Assembly (NCBI GenBank): GCA_964405755.1
Contig: CAYOPF010000070.1
Span: 1 to 15,339, forward strand
DNA: 15,339 nt
Reading direction: 5' to 3'
Source: GWF2-33-9 sp964405755
GTDB taxonomy: Bacteria > Bacteroidota > Ignavibacteria > Kapaibacteriales > UBA2268
The position numbers and the translations under genes were made by a program. The notes beneath the pieces were generated by a model. That model was not told where the DNA came from and did not search any database. It saw only the letters and a program-made list of their open reading frames with translations. Below are positions 9,016 to 15,339 of this stretch, one piece after another; position 1 is the first letter of the stretch, and every line of letters starts with the position of its first letter.

Positions 9016-10332
9016 ATGAAGCAATTTACAATAATACTAACTTTATTAGCTTTTTTTGTCACACCTTTGTTATCGAGGCCAGAGTATTCAATACTCCAAT
9101 CCTATGGTACTAAGTGCCAAAGTTGCCACGTAAATACCCAGGGAGGCGGATTACGTACTTTAGGTGGATGGATGTCGAGAAATCAAACATCTATAGTGGA
9201 ACCCTCTAAAATTGGTTTAGGTTCTGTATTTGATTTTTTACAGAACACCAATCAAACATTAAATGATATGATAACATTCGGTATTGATTTTCGCTATCAA
9301 TTTGCTCGCTGGGGTGGTCCTCAAAAGACTTTGACTATTAACCCCAAAACTATTTATAAGAAAGATGAAAATGACTCCATAATTGTAATCAATACATTAG
9401 ATACAACTACAACTGGACCAAAATACGATGCTATGATAATGCAAGTCGATCCATACATCAGTTTTAAACCAGCCGATTTTATCGAATTAGAAGGATTTTA
9501 TAATTTTGCTTATGATTTGGAAACAGAAAAGCGTTATCCAGGCCAACAGTCCTACGCATTCAGTATGTACTTACGTCCTGGCGAAAACTTACCATTTCTA
9601 AGGGTTGGTTATTTCCAACCAATGATAGGAACCAAATGGGATGACCATACTTTGTTGGTTAGGCAAGTAGTTACAGCTACCCGGGCCAACTTGGTTCTAC
9701 CTCATGATTACACTGAATGGGGAGCGCAATTAGAATATGAAGCAATACCTTGGTTGGGCGCAACTTTAGGAGTGTTTGGTAACGAAAATTTAAAGCAAAT
9801 TAAAATAGTAAATCAAGACCGCTTATCATATTTCTTCCGCTTAGGTTTCTTCCCAAGCATAGATGAATATTTAAAAGGATGGACAACATTCTTTGGTGGG
9901 TATTTTATGATGAATTCCGAGTTGAAAACTGATAATGGGGTGTATTTTGGTAACGATTATTATGCAGTTTGGAACGCATATTTCAATATTGGTATGACTG
10001 ATAGATTTTCTCTATTAACAGAATATATGGGAAGCAAAAAACAAGAACTTCGCACTTCAAGTAACTTTTCGGTAGAATTAACGTATCAATTATTTAAGGA
10101 TATTGATATAGGAATTCCATTCGACGCTGCATATATATACGGTAGGTTTGAACAGGGTAACACTGAGTTTTTAGCAGATAAATCTGAATATTCTGCAACT
10201 CAGTACGTAATAGGTGCTAAATTGTTCCCATTACCATATATTGGAGTTTTACCAGAGTATAGAATATACGACAGAGAGCACATAGATGGACATTTTGCAG
10301 CTTGGGCTTTACAAGTTCACTTGTTCTATTAA
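9016..10332 (+). CDS. Outer-membrane beta-barrel with N-terminal monoheme cytochrome domain (Cyc2-like architecture)
   Basis: The 438-residue protein has a Sec signal peptide (1-20), then a single heme site CQSCH (34-38) followed by VNTQGGGLRTLGGW. From about residue 75 the sequence becomes alternating polar/aromatic beta-strands with short turns, and the last residues are VHLFY, with the C-terminal aromatic typical of outer-membrane barrels. One c-heme at the mouth or plug of a barrel is the design of Cyc2, the iron-oxidising outer-membrane cytochrome, and length and heme position agree. However, the CxxCHVNxxGGGLR context also occurs in uncharacterised barrel proteins that accompany multiheme cytochromes, so an orthology claim is not justified. 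The likely role is electron passage across the outer membrane. The Rieske gene starts 21 nt downstream and is probably co-transcribed. Confidence 0.75.
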   Translation: MKQFTIILTLLAFFVTPLLSRPEYSILQSYGTKCQSCHVNTQGGGLRTLGGWMSRNQTSIVEPSKIGLGSVFDFLQNTNQTLNDMITFGIDFRYQFARWGGPQKTLTINPKTIYKKDENDSIIVINTLDTTTTGPKYDAMIMQVDPYISFKPADFIELEGFYNFAYDLETEKRYPGQQSYAFSMYLRPGENLPFLRVGYFQPMIGTKWDDHTLLVRQVVTATRANLVLPHDYTEWGAQLEYEAIPWLGATLGVFGNENLKQIKIVNQDRLSYFFRLGFFPSIDEYLKGWTTFFGGYFMMNSELKTDNGVYFGNDYYAVWNAYFNIGMTDRFSLLTEYMGSKKQELRTSSNFSVELTYQLFKDIDIGIPFDAAYIYGRFEQGNTEFLADKSEYSATQYVIGAKLFPLPYIGVLPEYRIYDREHIDGHFAAWALQVHLFY

Positions 10333-10353
10333 AAATAAAGAGGAGAATATCAA

Positions 10354-10839
10354 ATGAAAGATAATAAATTAAACAGAAGAGATTTTATTCTAAACACAAC
10401 AAAAGTGGTAGGTGCTGGTTTGGCAATCACATCGATACCACAGGTGTTCCAAAGCTGCGATAGCGAAGAAGTAGTAACTGTAAACAATGTTCCTCCCGAT
10501 ACTTTCTATGAATTAGACCTTACATCACATCCTGAATTATTAACACCAGGAAATGTAAAAAAAGTAAAGATCGAAGGAAAAAATCAAGGTAATCCATTAA
10601 TTATAACACATCACAAAGATGGAAAATTCTCGGTTTTAGACTCGATTTGCAAACACATGAATTGTGCTGTTGATACTCCGGCTAACTCTGAAGGGGCTAT
10701 AGTGTGCCAATGCCATCCCAACAATTATTCGACCGTTGATGGCAGCTTAATAAATGGTCCATTTGGTGGATTTAAACTCACAAAGTTTATCGTTGGCAAA
10801 TTCGATGCAGATAAAAAAATATTAGAAATCAAAATTTAA
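10354..10839 (+). CDS. Rieske [2Fe-2S] protein with Tat signal and possible lipid anchor
   Basis: The 161-residue product carries a twin-arginine motif NRRDFIL (7-13), a hydrophobic stretch and a possible lipobox VFQSC (C35). The Rieske domain follows, with box 1 CKHMNC (99-104) and box 2 CQCH (118-121). The cluster ligands are therefore predicted as C99, H101, C118 and H121, and C104 and C120 keep the disulfide pair of classical Rieske proteins. The later GPFGGFKLTKF matches the usual closing loop. A strong AGGAG site (10341-10345) precedes the start. Rieske proteins usually pair with cytochrome b of a bc complex, or feed arsenite oxidase or dioxygenases. None of those partners is in the window, so this one probably serves as a periplasmic one-electron carrier in the surrounding cytochrome pathway. 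Confidence 0.92.
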   Translation: MKDNKLNRRDFILNTTKVVGAGLAITSIPQVFQSCDSEEVVTVNNVPPDTFYELDLTSHPELLTPGNVKKVKIEGKNQGNPLIITHHKDGKFSVLDSICKHMNCAVDTPANSEGAIVCQCHPNNYSTVDGSLINGPFGGFKLTKFIVGKFDADKKILEIKI

Positions 10840-10898
10840 AAATATTTCGTAATTTAGTAAACCAGCTATTATGTTTAACAAATAAAAAAGGTGAAAAA

Positions 10899-11237
10899 AT
10901 GAAAAAAGTAAAAGCTATTATCGCAATCGTCGTTGTAGCATTCTTGTTCACATCAATGATTACAGCTCAAAAAACTACAGGAAAAGATATCTATATGAAT
11001 AGTAAGTGCAACACTTGCCATGCTATTAAGTCGCAAGATATCACATCCAAACAAGCAGACAAATATCCAGATCTGTCGAACATTGGCAACGAAGATTTGA
11101 GCAAAGAAAACCTAATTAAATATTTGAACAAAGAATTCGATATTAAGGGCAAAAAACATCCAGTAAAATTCAAAGGTGGAGAAGAAGAACTTGCTACTTT
11201 GGTTGATTGGTTGTTAACTTTGAAAGAAAGTAAATAG
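10899..11237 (+). CDS. Small periplasmic monoheme cytochrome c, copy 1
   Basis: The 112-residue product has a signal peptide (1-23, cut after ITA) and one heme site CNTCH (37-41). The end, ELATLVDWLLTLK, resembles the last helix of class I cytochromes c. The mature domain is only about 90 residues. No methionine occurs after the heme site. At the place where class I cytochromes have the axial Met there is a conserved His (H87 in GKKHPVKFKG), so bis-His ligation and a low potential are inferred. It is the first of three tandem paralogs that share KYPDL and GKKH. A GGTG-containing ribosome site precedes it, and a clear terminator follows. The likely role is as an electron shuttle between membrane-bound multiheme partners. 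Confidence 0.9.
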   Translation: MKKVKAIIAIVVVAFLFTSMITAQKTTGKDIYMNSKCNTCHAIKSQDITSKQADKYPDLSNIGNEDLSKENLIKYLNKEFDIKGKKHPVKFKGGEEELATLVDWLLTLKESK

Positions 11238-11258
11238 TAAACTTAGACATGTGACAAC

Positions 11259-11286
11259 AGGGGTAGTTTATTCGCTACCCCTTTTT
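11259..11286 (+). terminator. Intrinsic terminator after cytochrome copy 1
   Basis: AGGGGTAG (11259-11266) pairs perfectly with CTACCCCT (11275-11282) around an 8-nt loop and is followed immediately by five T. This is a textbook rho-independent terminator 21 nt after the stop codon. Confidence 0.85.
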
Positions 11287-11354
11287 CTAATAAAATAAAC
11301 CGAAGAAAAGTAAGACCATCTAATAATTGTTTCATTAAAACAAGAGAGGAAATT

Positions 11355-11688
11355 ATGACATTTCTAAAATCAGCAACAATCGTAGCTTTCTTTGCTTTAC
11401 TTTTTGCTTCATTAACAACAGCTGAAGAAAAAAGTGGCAAAGATATTTTCGTTAACTCAGTGCAATGCATGCCATGCAATAAAGTCGCAAGATAACGACA
11501 GTAAGATGGCTGCTAAATATCCTGACCTTTCAAATTTAGGAAACGAAAATTTGGAAGCAGACTTTGTTAAAAAGTTTATTAACAAAGAAGTGGATTTGAA
11601 CGGCAAAAAACATGCAGTAAAATTCAAAGGTTCCGACGAAGAACTTACAACCTTGGTCGATTGGTTACTTACATTAAAAAATGAATAA
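11355..11688 (+). pseudogene. Small monoheme cytochrome c, copy 2, frameshifted
   Basis: The ATG at 11355 has a good ribosome site (GAGAGGAAA) and opens a signal peptide (MTFLKSATIVAFFALLFASLTTA) plus the start of the mature protein. The frame ends after 46 codons at the TAA at 11493, without a CXXCH. In the +1 frame, from 11461 to 11688, the rest of the protein is intact: CNACHAIKSQD, KYPDLSN, GKKHAVKFKG, ELTTLVDWLLTLK. Against copy 1 (NSKCNTCH), the sequence reads tca-g-tgc where tca-aag-tgc would be expected, so two bases are missing near 11460 (or one is extra). The close similarity downstream and the lack of other damage suggest a very recent mutation or a sequence/assembly error rather than an old pseudogene. 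The second frame alone has no signal peptide, so a separate functional start at 11434 is unlikely. Confidence 0.85.
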
Positions 11689-11690
11689 GA

Positions 11691-12014
11691 ATGAAGCTGT
11701 TATTTTTATCGATAATAATTACACTTTTCTTTGGATCGATGATAGGGTTGGCTCAGAAGCAAAAACCTAAAAACCTTTTCTTGAAAAACAAGTGTAATAT
11801 GTGCCATTCTGTACCCAAAGCAGAAATAAAATCAATAATGCCAGCAAAGTACCCAGATCTTCCAAATAAGATAGCCAAAGAAACACAGATTGATGAACTT
11901 GTAAAATTCATCAAACAAGAAACTAATATAAATGGTAAAAAACACGGACTTAGGTTCAAAGGTAACGATGGTGAACTTAAAACAATTTTAAAATGGCTTC
12001 AAGAGATAAAATAA
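11691..12014 (+). CDS. Small periplasmic monoheme cytochrome c, copy 3
   Basis: The 107-residue product has a signal peptide (1-21, cut after GLA) and one heme site CNMCH (35-39). It also has KYPDLPN (53-59), GKKHGLRFKG with the conserved candidate axial H85, and a closing ELKTILKWLQEIK helix. It is the most diverged of the three tandem paralogs. The start is 2 nt after the stop of copy 2, so its translation is probably coupled to that gene; premature termination of copy 2 at 11495 could reduce its expression. A hairpin with a nine-T run follows. The likely role, as for copy 1, is electron transfer in the periplasm. Confidence 0.88.
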   Translation: MKLLFLSIIITLFFGSMIGLAQKQKPKNLFLKNKCNMCHSVPKAEIKSIMPAKYPDLPNKIAKETQIDELVKFIKQETNINGKKHGLRFKGNDGELKTILKWLQEIK

Positions 12015-12035
12015 TCTGAATGAGGATAAAATATC

Positions 12036-12077
12036 AAGGCTGTTACTGTTTTTTTAATAACAGACAGCTTTTTTTTT
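12036..12077 (+). terminator. Bulged hairpin with nine-T run after cytochrome copy 3
   Basis: AAG-CTGT-CTGTT (12036-12050, with bulges G12039 and TA12044-12045) pairs with AACAG-ACAG-CTT (12059-12070) around an 8-nt loop. The T-run is 12069-12077. The bulges weaken the stem, but the long T-run and the intergenic position support a terminator or attenuator. Confidence 0.6.
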
Positions 12078-12096
12078 ACAAAAAGAGAAAAAAAAT

Positions 12097-13533
12097 ATGA
12101 AACAGTTTTTATACATTTTTGCATTCATTTGTTTGACATCTAGTCTTGCTTTCTCCCAAAACAATCAAGTATGTCTGGATTGTCATGCCGAAGCTGGTAT
12201 GACAATGGAGAAAAATGGAAAAGAAAAGTCGATTACAGTAAAACGCTCTGTTTTAATGTCATCTGCTCATTCAAAATTAAAATGTGTGGATTGTCATGAG
12301 GGGTTCAATCCAGATGATATCCCTCATAAAGCAAAGATTGATTTAATCAATTGCAAAAAGTGCCACACAGCACCTTTGGAAAAACATAAATTCCATCCTC
12401 AAATAATCCAGGCGAACGGAACAGCTGGAACTCCAGATGTTAATTGTAAGGGTTGTCACGGGACTCACGAGGTTAAAACCAAATTTAGTTCATCATCGCC
12501 AACGCATTTCTCAAATTCTACGAATTATTGTGGGAAGTGCCACACAAAAGAAAAGGAACAACATATTAAGTCAGTGCACTTTGTGGAAATACAGCATAAC
12601 AATCCTAATGCTCCAACTTGTATATTCTGTCATTCTCGCCCAGTAACCCGTAATCATAAAGTTAGCAAAATCGAAATGAAACGCAATCAGGAAGATTTGT
12701 GTTTAGCTTGCCACTTGAACGATAAAATGAAGCAAACAACATTTTCCAAATCACTTATTGATTACGACCAGAGTGTGCACGGATTAGCAATAAAAAAAGG
12801 TAACCAAGCAGCAGCAATATGCACAGATTGCCATGGAGTTCACGACTTGGAGAAAAGTGACTCACCTAATTCTAAAATTAATGTAAAAAATGTTTCAAGG
12901 ATTTGTGGTCAATGTCATGTTGGAATAGCTCAGGAGTACAGAATAAGTGTACACGGTATTGCACTTGAACGAGGAAGTAAGGACGCCCCAGCTTGCACTT
13001 ATTGCCATGGAGAACATAATATCAATCCAGTTATTGATGTATCAACCAAAATGTTCTCCAATAATCAAATTAATCCAGATGCAGCAATGAAAACCAAGAT
13101 GGTTTATTGTGTAAAGTGCCATGCAGACGATGAAATGATGGCAAAGTACAATATTCTTACATTTAGCAAAGCTCACGAATGGCTTCCTTCTCTTGGCAAG
13201 CATAATGAAACTGTTAGATGTGTGGATTGCCACTCGTCGTATGCTCCGCCAAATTTGTCGCACAATCTGTTACCACCTGATAAAGTTATTAGAAAATGTG
13301 AAGAGTGTCATAGCAAAAATTCAGTATTAATGGCCAAACTCTACAAACACGAAAAAGCACTATCCAGAGAAAAATATGGTTTTATTAATGGAACTTTATT
13401 AAGCGACGCTTATGTGGTTGGAACCACTCGAAATGTTTTATTAGATTCAATATTTATTGCAGTGTTTGGTATTGTAATTCTTGGTATTTTCTTCCATGCG
13501 ATCATGAGATGGTATTTCAAAAAAGGTAATTAA
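12097..13533 (+). CDS. 13-heme c-type cytochrome with C-terminal membrane anchor
   Basis: The 478-residue protein has a signal peptide (1-20) and 13 CXXCH sites beginning at C26, C63, C86, C117, C145, C175, C202, C242, C270, C300, C338, C375 and C401. One transmembrane helix (about 447-467) follows, with a basic end RWYFKKGN. Three segments repeat a module of the form SVH-(7-10 aa)-G/N-A-C-CH (about 159-179, 227-246, 285-304), as in cytochrome c3/NrfB-like multiheme proteins. The topology suggests a periplasmic heme wire tethered to the inner membrane. The next gene starts 2 nt after its stop and encodes a b-heme/NapC fusion, so the two probably form one quinone-linked complex. The last helix contains H467 near the end, a possible extra ligand. 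No catalytic signature of a known reductase is visible. Confidence 0.92.
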   Translation: MKQFLYIFAFICLTSSLAFSQNNQVCLDCHAEAGMTMEKNGKEKSITVKRSVLMSSAHSKLKCVDCHEGFNPDDIPHKAKIDLINCKKCHTAPLEKHKFHPQIIQANGTAGTPDVNCKGCHGTHEVKTKFSSSSPTHFSNSTNYCGKCHTKEKEQHIKSVHFVEIQHNNPNAPTCIFCHSRPVTRNHKVSKIEMKRNQEDLCLACHLNDKMKQTTFSKSLIDYDQSVHGLAIKKGNQAAAICTDCHGVHDLEKSDSPNSKINVKNVSRICGQCHVGIAQEYRISVHGIALERGSKDAPACTYCHGEHNINPVIDVSTKMFSNNQINPDAAMKTKMVYCVKCHADDEMMAKYNILTFSKAHEWLPSLGKHNETVRCVDCHSSYAPPNLSHNLLPPDKVIRKCEECHSKNSVLMAKLYKHEKALSREKYGFINGTLLSDAYVVGTTRNVLLDSIFIAVFGIVILGIFFHAIMRWYFKKGN

Positions 13534-13535
13534 CT

Positions 13536-15339
13536 ATGAAAAAAGTATATTTGTATCCATTATGGTTAAGGATTTGGCACATTTTTAATGGATTACTGTT
13601 TATTTTATTAATACTCTCAGGTGTCAATCTCCACTTTGCAGCAGAAACCGAGAATATGGTTTCATTCGATGTTTCGGTATTAACTCACAATATATCCGGT
13701 ATACTTCTATCGTTGAATTATTTATTTTTTTTTATTTTTAATCTTTTTTCTGGTAACTATAAGCATTACATAATTAATTTTAACAACTTACCCAAACGTA
13801 TGTATGTACAAGCAAAATTCTATTTGCTTGGTATTTTTAACAATGAACCTCATCCTTTTTTACCCAACGAAAAAATGAAGTTCAATCCTTTGCAACAACT
13901 AGGATACATTTCGGTAATGTTTCTGATGATGCCCATCATTATTATATCTGGTTGGGCTTTGATGTTTCCCGAATGGGCACCTGATAATTTTCTTGGAATG
14001 GGTGGCATATGGCCAATGGCATTGTTACATACAATTGTAGGCTTTTTCCTGTCTATATTTATGTTAGTCCATATTTACTTGGGAACTACTGGCCATACTG
14101 TTGGTGATCTATACCTGACGATAGTTACTGGTTGGCATTTATCTCACGAAGACGAAGAAGCAGTAAAGATTAAAACCGAAAGAGAATTGAAATCCAAAGC
14201 CAGAACATTTCCAATTATATTCTATAATTCAATTACTCTCACCGGAATTATTATTGCAATAGTTGCAGCTATAATCATTTTCATAATGGTACTTATTGAA
14301 TTCTTTGGTGAAGTTACTAATCCATATACTGGAATAGTTACATTTATCGTTCTTCCTACAATCCTAATGTTTGGAATATTTCTTGTATTATTTGGAGCTT
14401 TTAAAGAAAACAGGAGACTTTTGAATGTTGGTGAGGAAGCGAGGGAAAGATTACCCATTATAGACTTTAATAAACCGAAGCATCAGGTAGCTGTTATATT
14501 ATTCACATTAGGAACTGTTGTTTTGCTCACTGGATCCATTTACGGTAGTTTTAAAGCATATGAATATAGTGATAGTGACGAATTTTGTGGCACAGTTTGC
14601 CATAAAGTAATGCACCCAGAATATACTGCATACCTTAATGGAGCTCACTCGCGTGTGGGTTGTGTTAAGTGCCACATTGGTCCTGGAACGGGTTGGTTTG
14701 TAAAATCAAAAATTTCGGGGTCATACCAATTGCTCTCAGTTATGCTAAATTTATACTCGAAACCTATTAGTGTGCCAGTTCACGACTTACGACCATCCGC
14801 TGAAACCTGTGAGCAGTGCCATTGGCCAAACCATTTTTATAGTGAAAAGAAAGTTTCTTTCGACTTCTTCACATCCGATTCTGCAAATTCAGAATATTTA
14901 GTAACAATGCATTTGAAGACTGGTGGTGGTACTATGGAACTTGGGAATAATGACGGCATTCACTGGAGCATGTATATCGAGAACGAAATTGAATACTATG
15001 CTTTGGACAACAAACGTCAACAAATTCCTTGGATACATGTTCGTAATCGAAAGACAGGTAAAGAAACCTACTATACAGACCCAAATTATAACTTCACAAT
15101 GACTGACTCGATTTTAAAGAGTGGAGCAATCCGAAAGTTCGATTGTATAGATTGCCATAACCGTCCAGCTCACAAATTCAATGTTCCAAATAGAATGATT
15201 AATTCCTTCTTGGTGTCTGGATTAATGGATAAAACATTGCCTTACATTAAAAACCTGGGAGTTCAAACTTTGGAGTATGGTAATATTCATTACGACAAGT
15301 CATACCAAGAAATCGAAAAACAAGTAAAAGATCATTATA
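13536..15339 (+). CDS. Cytochrome b / NapC-NirT multiheme cytochrome fusion (C-terminus off window)
   Basis: 601 codons are visible and the frame is open at the edge. Residues 1-200 form a four-helix cytochrome b domain of the hydrogenase/thiosulfate-reductase type (LRIWHIFNGL, HNISGI, LLHTIVG, MLVHIYL); H15, H51, H165 and H179 are candidate b-heme ligands. Two further helices (about 227-256 and 266-289) follow, with NPYTGIVTFIVLP between them. A third (318-339) leads into a NapC/NirT-like periplasmic domain. Its heme sites are an unusual CX3CH (CGTVCH, 351-356), CVKCH (376-380), CEQCH (425-429) and CIDCH (537-541); more may lie beyond the edge. NapC-type proteins take electrons from menaquinol. 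The fusion probably connects the quinone pool to the 13-heme partner encoded 2 nt upstream. The AAAGGT ribosome site lies inside the end of that gene, which suggests translational coupling. Confidence 0.9.
   Translation, partial: MKKVYLYPLWLRIWHIFNGLLFILLILSGVNLHFAAETENMVSFDVSVLTHNISGILLSLNYLFFFIFNLFSGNYKHYIINFNNLPKRMYVQAKFYLLGIFNNEPHPFLPNEKMKFNPLQQLGYISVMFLMMPIIIISGWALMFPEWAPDNFLGMGGIWPMALLHTIVGFFLSIFMLVHIYLGTTGHTVGDLYLTIVTGWHLSHEDEEAVKIKTERELKSKARTFPIIFYNSITLTGIIIAIVAAIIIFIMVLIEFFGEVTNPYTGIVTFIVLPTILMFGIFLVLFGAFKENRRLLNVGEEARERLPIIDFNKPKHQVAVILFTLGTVVLLTGSIYGSFKAYEYSDSDEFCGTVCHKVMHPEYTAYLNGAHSRVGCVKCHIGPGTGWFVKSKISGSYQLLSVMLNLYSKPISVPVHDLRPSAETCEQCHWPNHFYSEKKVSFDFFTSDSANSEYLVTMHLKTGGGTMELGNNDGIHWSMYIENEIEYYALDNKRQQIPWIHVRNRKTGKETYYTDPNYNFTMTDSILKSGAIRKFDCIDCHNRPAHKFNVPNRMINSFLVSGLMDKTLPYIKNLGVQTLEYGNIHYDKSYQEIEKQVKDHY

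Larger units (their letters stand above)
10899..12014 (+). repeat. Tandem triplication of a monoheme cytochrome gene
   Basis: Three units (10899-11237, 11355-11688, 11691-12014) encode the same short cytochrome. Copies 1 and 2 are close even at base level (tgccatgc-t/a-at-t/a-aagtcgcaagat), while copy 3 is more diverged. The order of similarity suggests an old duplication that gave copy 3 and a more recent one that gave copies 1 and 2. Confidence 0.8.

Noticed and set aside
11434..11460. Independent start (ATG 11434) for an 84-residue cytochrome
   Set aside because: The product would lack a signal peptide, which a CXXCH cytochrome needs for heme attachment, and the upstream frame supplies exactly the missing signal peptide, so a frameshift explains it better.
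14222..14458. Minus-strand 78-codon ORF opposite the NapC fusion
   Set aside because: It is antisense to transmembrane-helix codons of a strongly supported gene and has no recognisable feature.

Overview
The window looks like part of an assembled draft or metagenome-derived genome of a Bacteroidota/Chlorobiota-type bacterium (FCB group; an Ignavibacteria- or Kapabacteria-like lineage fits, but this is inference). The grounds are low GC, mostly weak Shine-Dalgarno signals, a very large secreted GEVED plus beta-helix protein of the kind those phyla export, and a periplasm and outer membrane rich in c-type cytochromes. Two runs of N (4536-4583 and 6366-6444) are assembly gaps.

Layout: (1) 1-4428, minus strand: the first 1476 codons of a giant secreted surface protein whose C-terminus lies off the left edge. 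(2) 4429-4665: divergent intergenic region with a gap. (3) 4666-7383, plus strand: recA followed 24 nt later by recN, a compact recombination-repair pair. (4) 7384-7762: AT-rich spacer without a gene. (5) 7763 to the right edge, plus strand: eight consecutive redox genes. They are a hexaheme lipoprotein with a collagen-like stalk, a monoheme cytochrome fused to an outer-membrane beta-barrel, a Rieske [2Fe-2S] protein, three tandem paralogous monoheme cytochromes (the middle one frameshifted), a 13-heme cytochrome with a C-terminal membrane anchor, and a cytochrome b/NapC-NirT fusion that runs off the right edge.

Read together, region 5 looks like a complete electron path. The b-heme/NapC fusion could exchange electrons with the quinone pool in the inner membrane. 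The 13-heme protein, the small cytochromes and the Rieske protein could carry electrons through the periplasm. The monoheme barrel and the lipid-anchored hexaheme protein could pass them across or onto the outer membrane. About 27 c-type hemes are encoded in 7.6 kb (26 CXXCH plus one CX3CH, counting the frameshifted copy). This gene set does not match any named conduit that I know (MtrCAB, the Geobacter porin-cytochrome operons, Cyc2 alone, alternative complex III), so it is the best candidate for an undescribed system here. Direction (metal/mineral reduction or oxidation) and substrate cannot be read from the sequence. Hairpins with T-runs between several of the genes suggest that the cluster is made as several transcripts or is attenuated internally.
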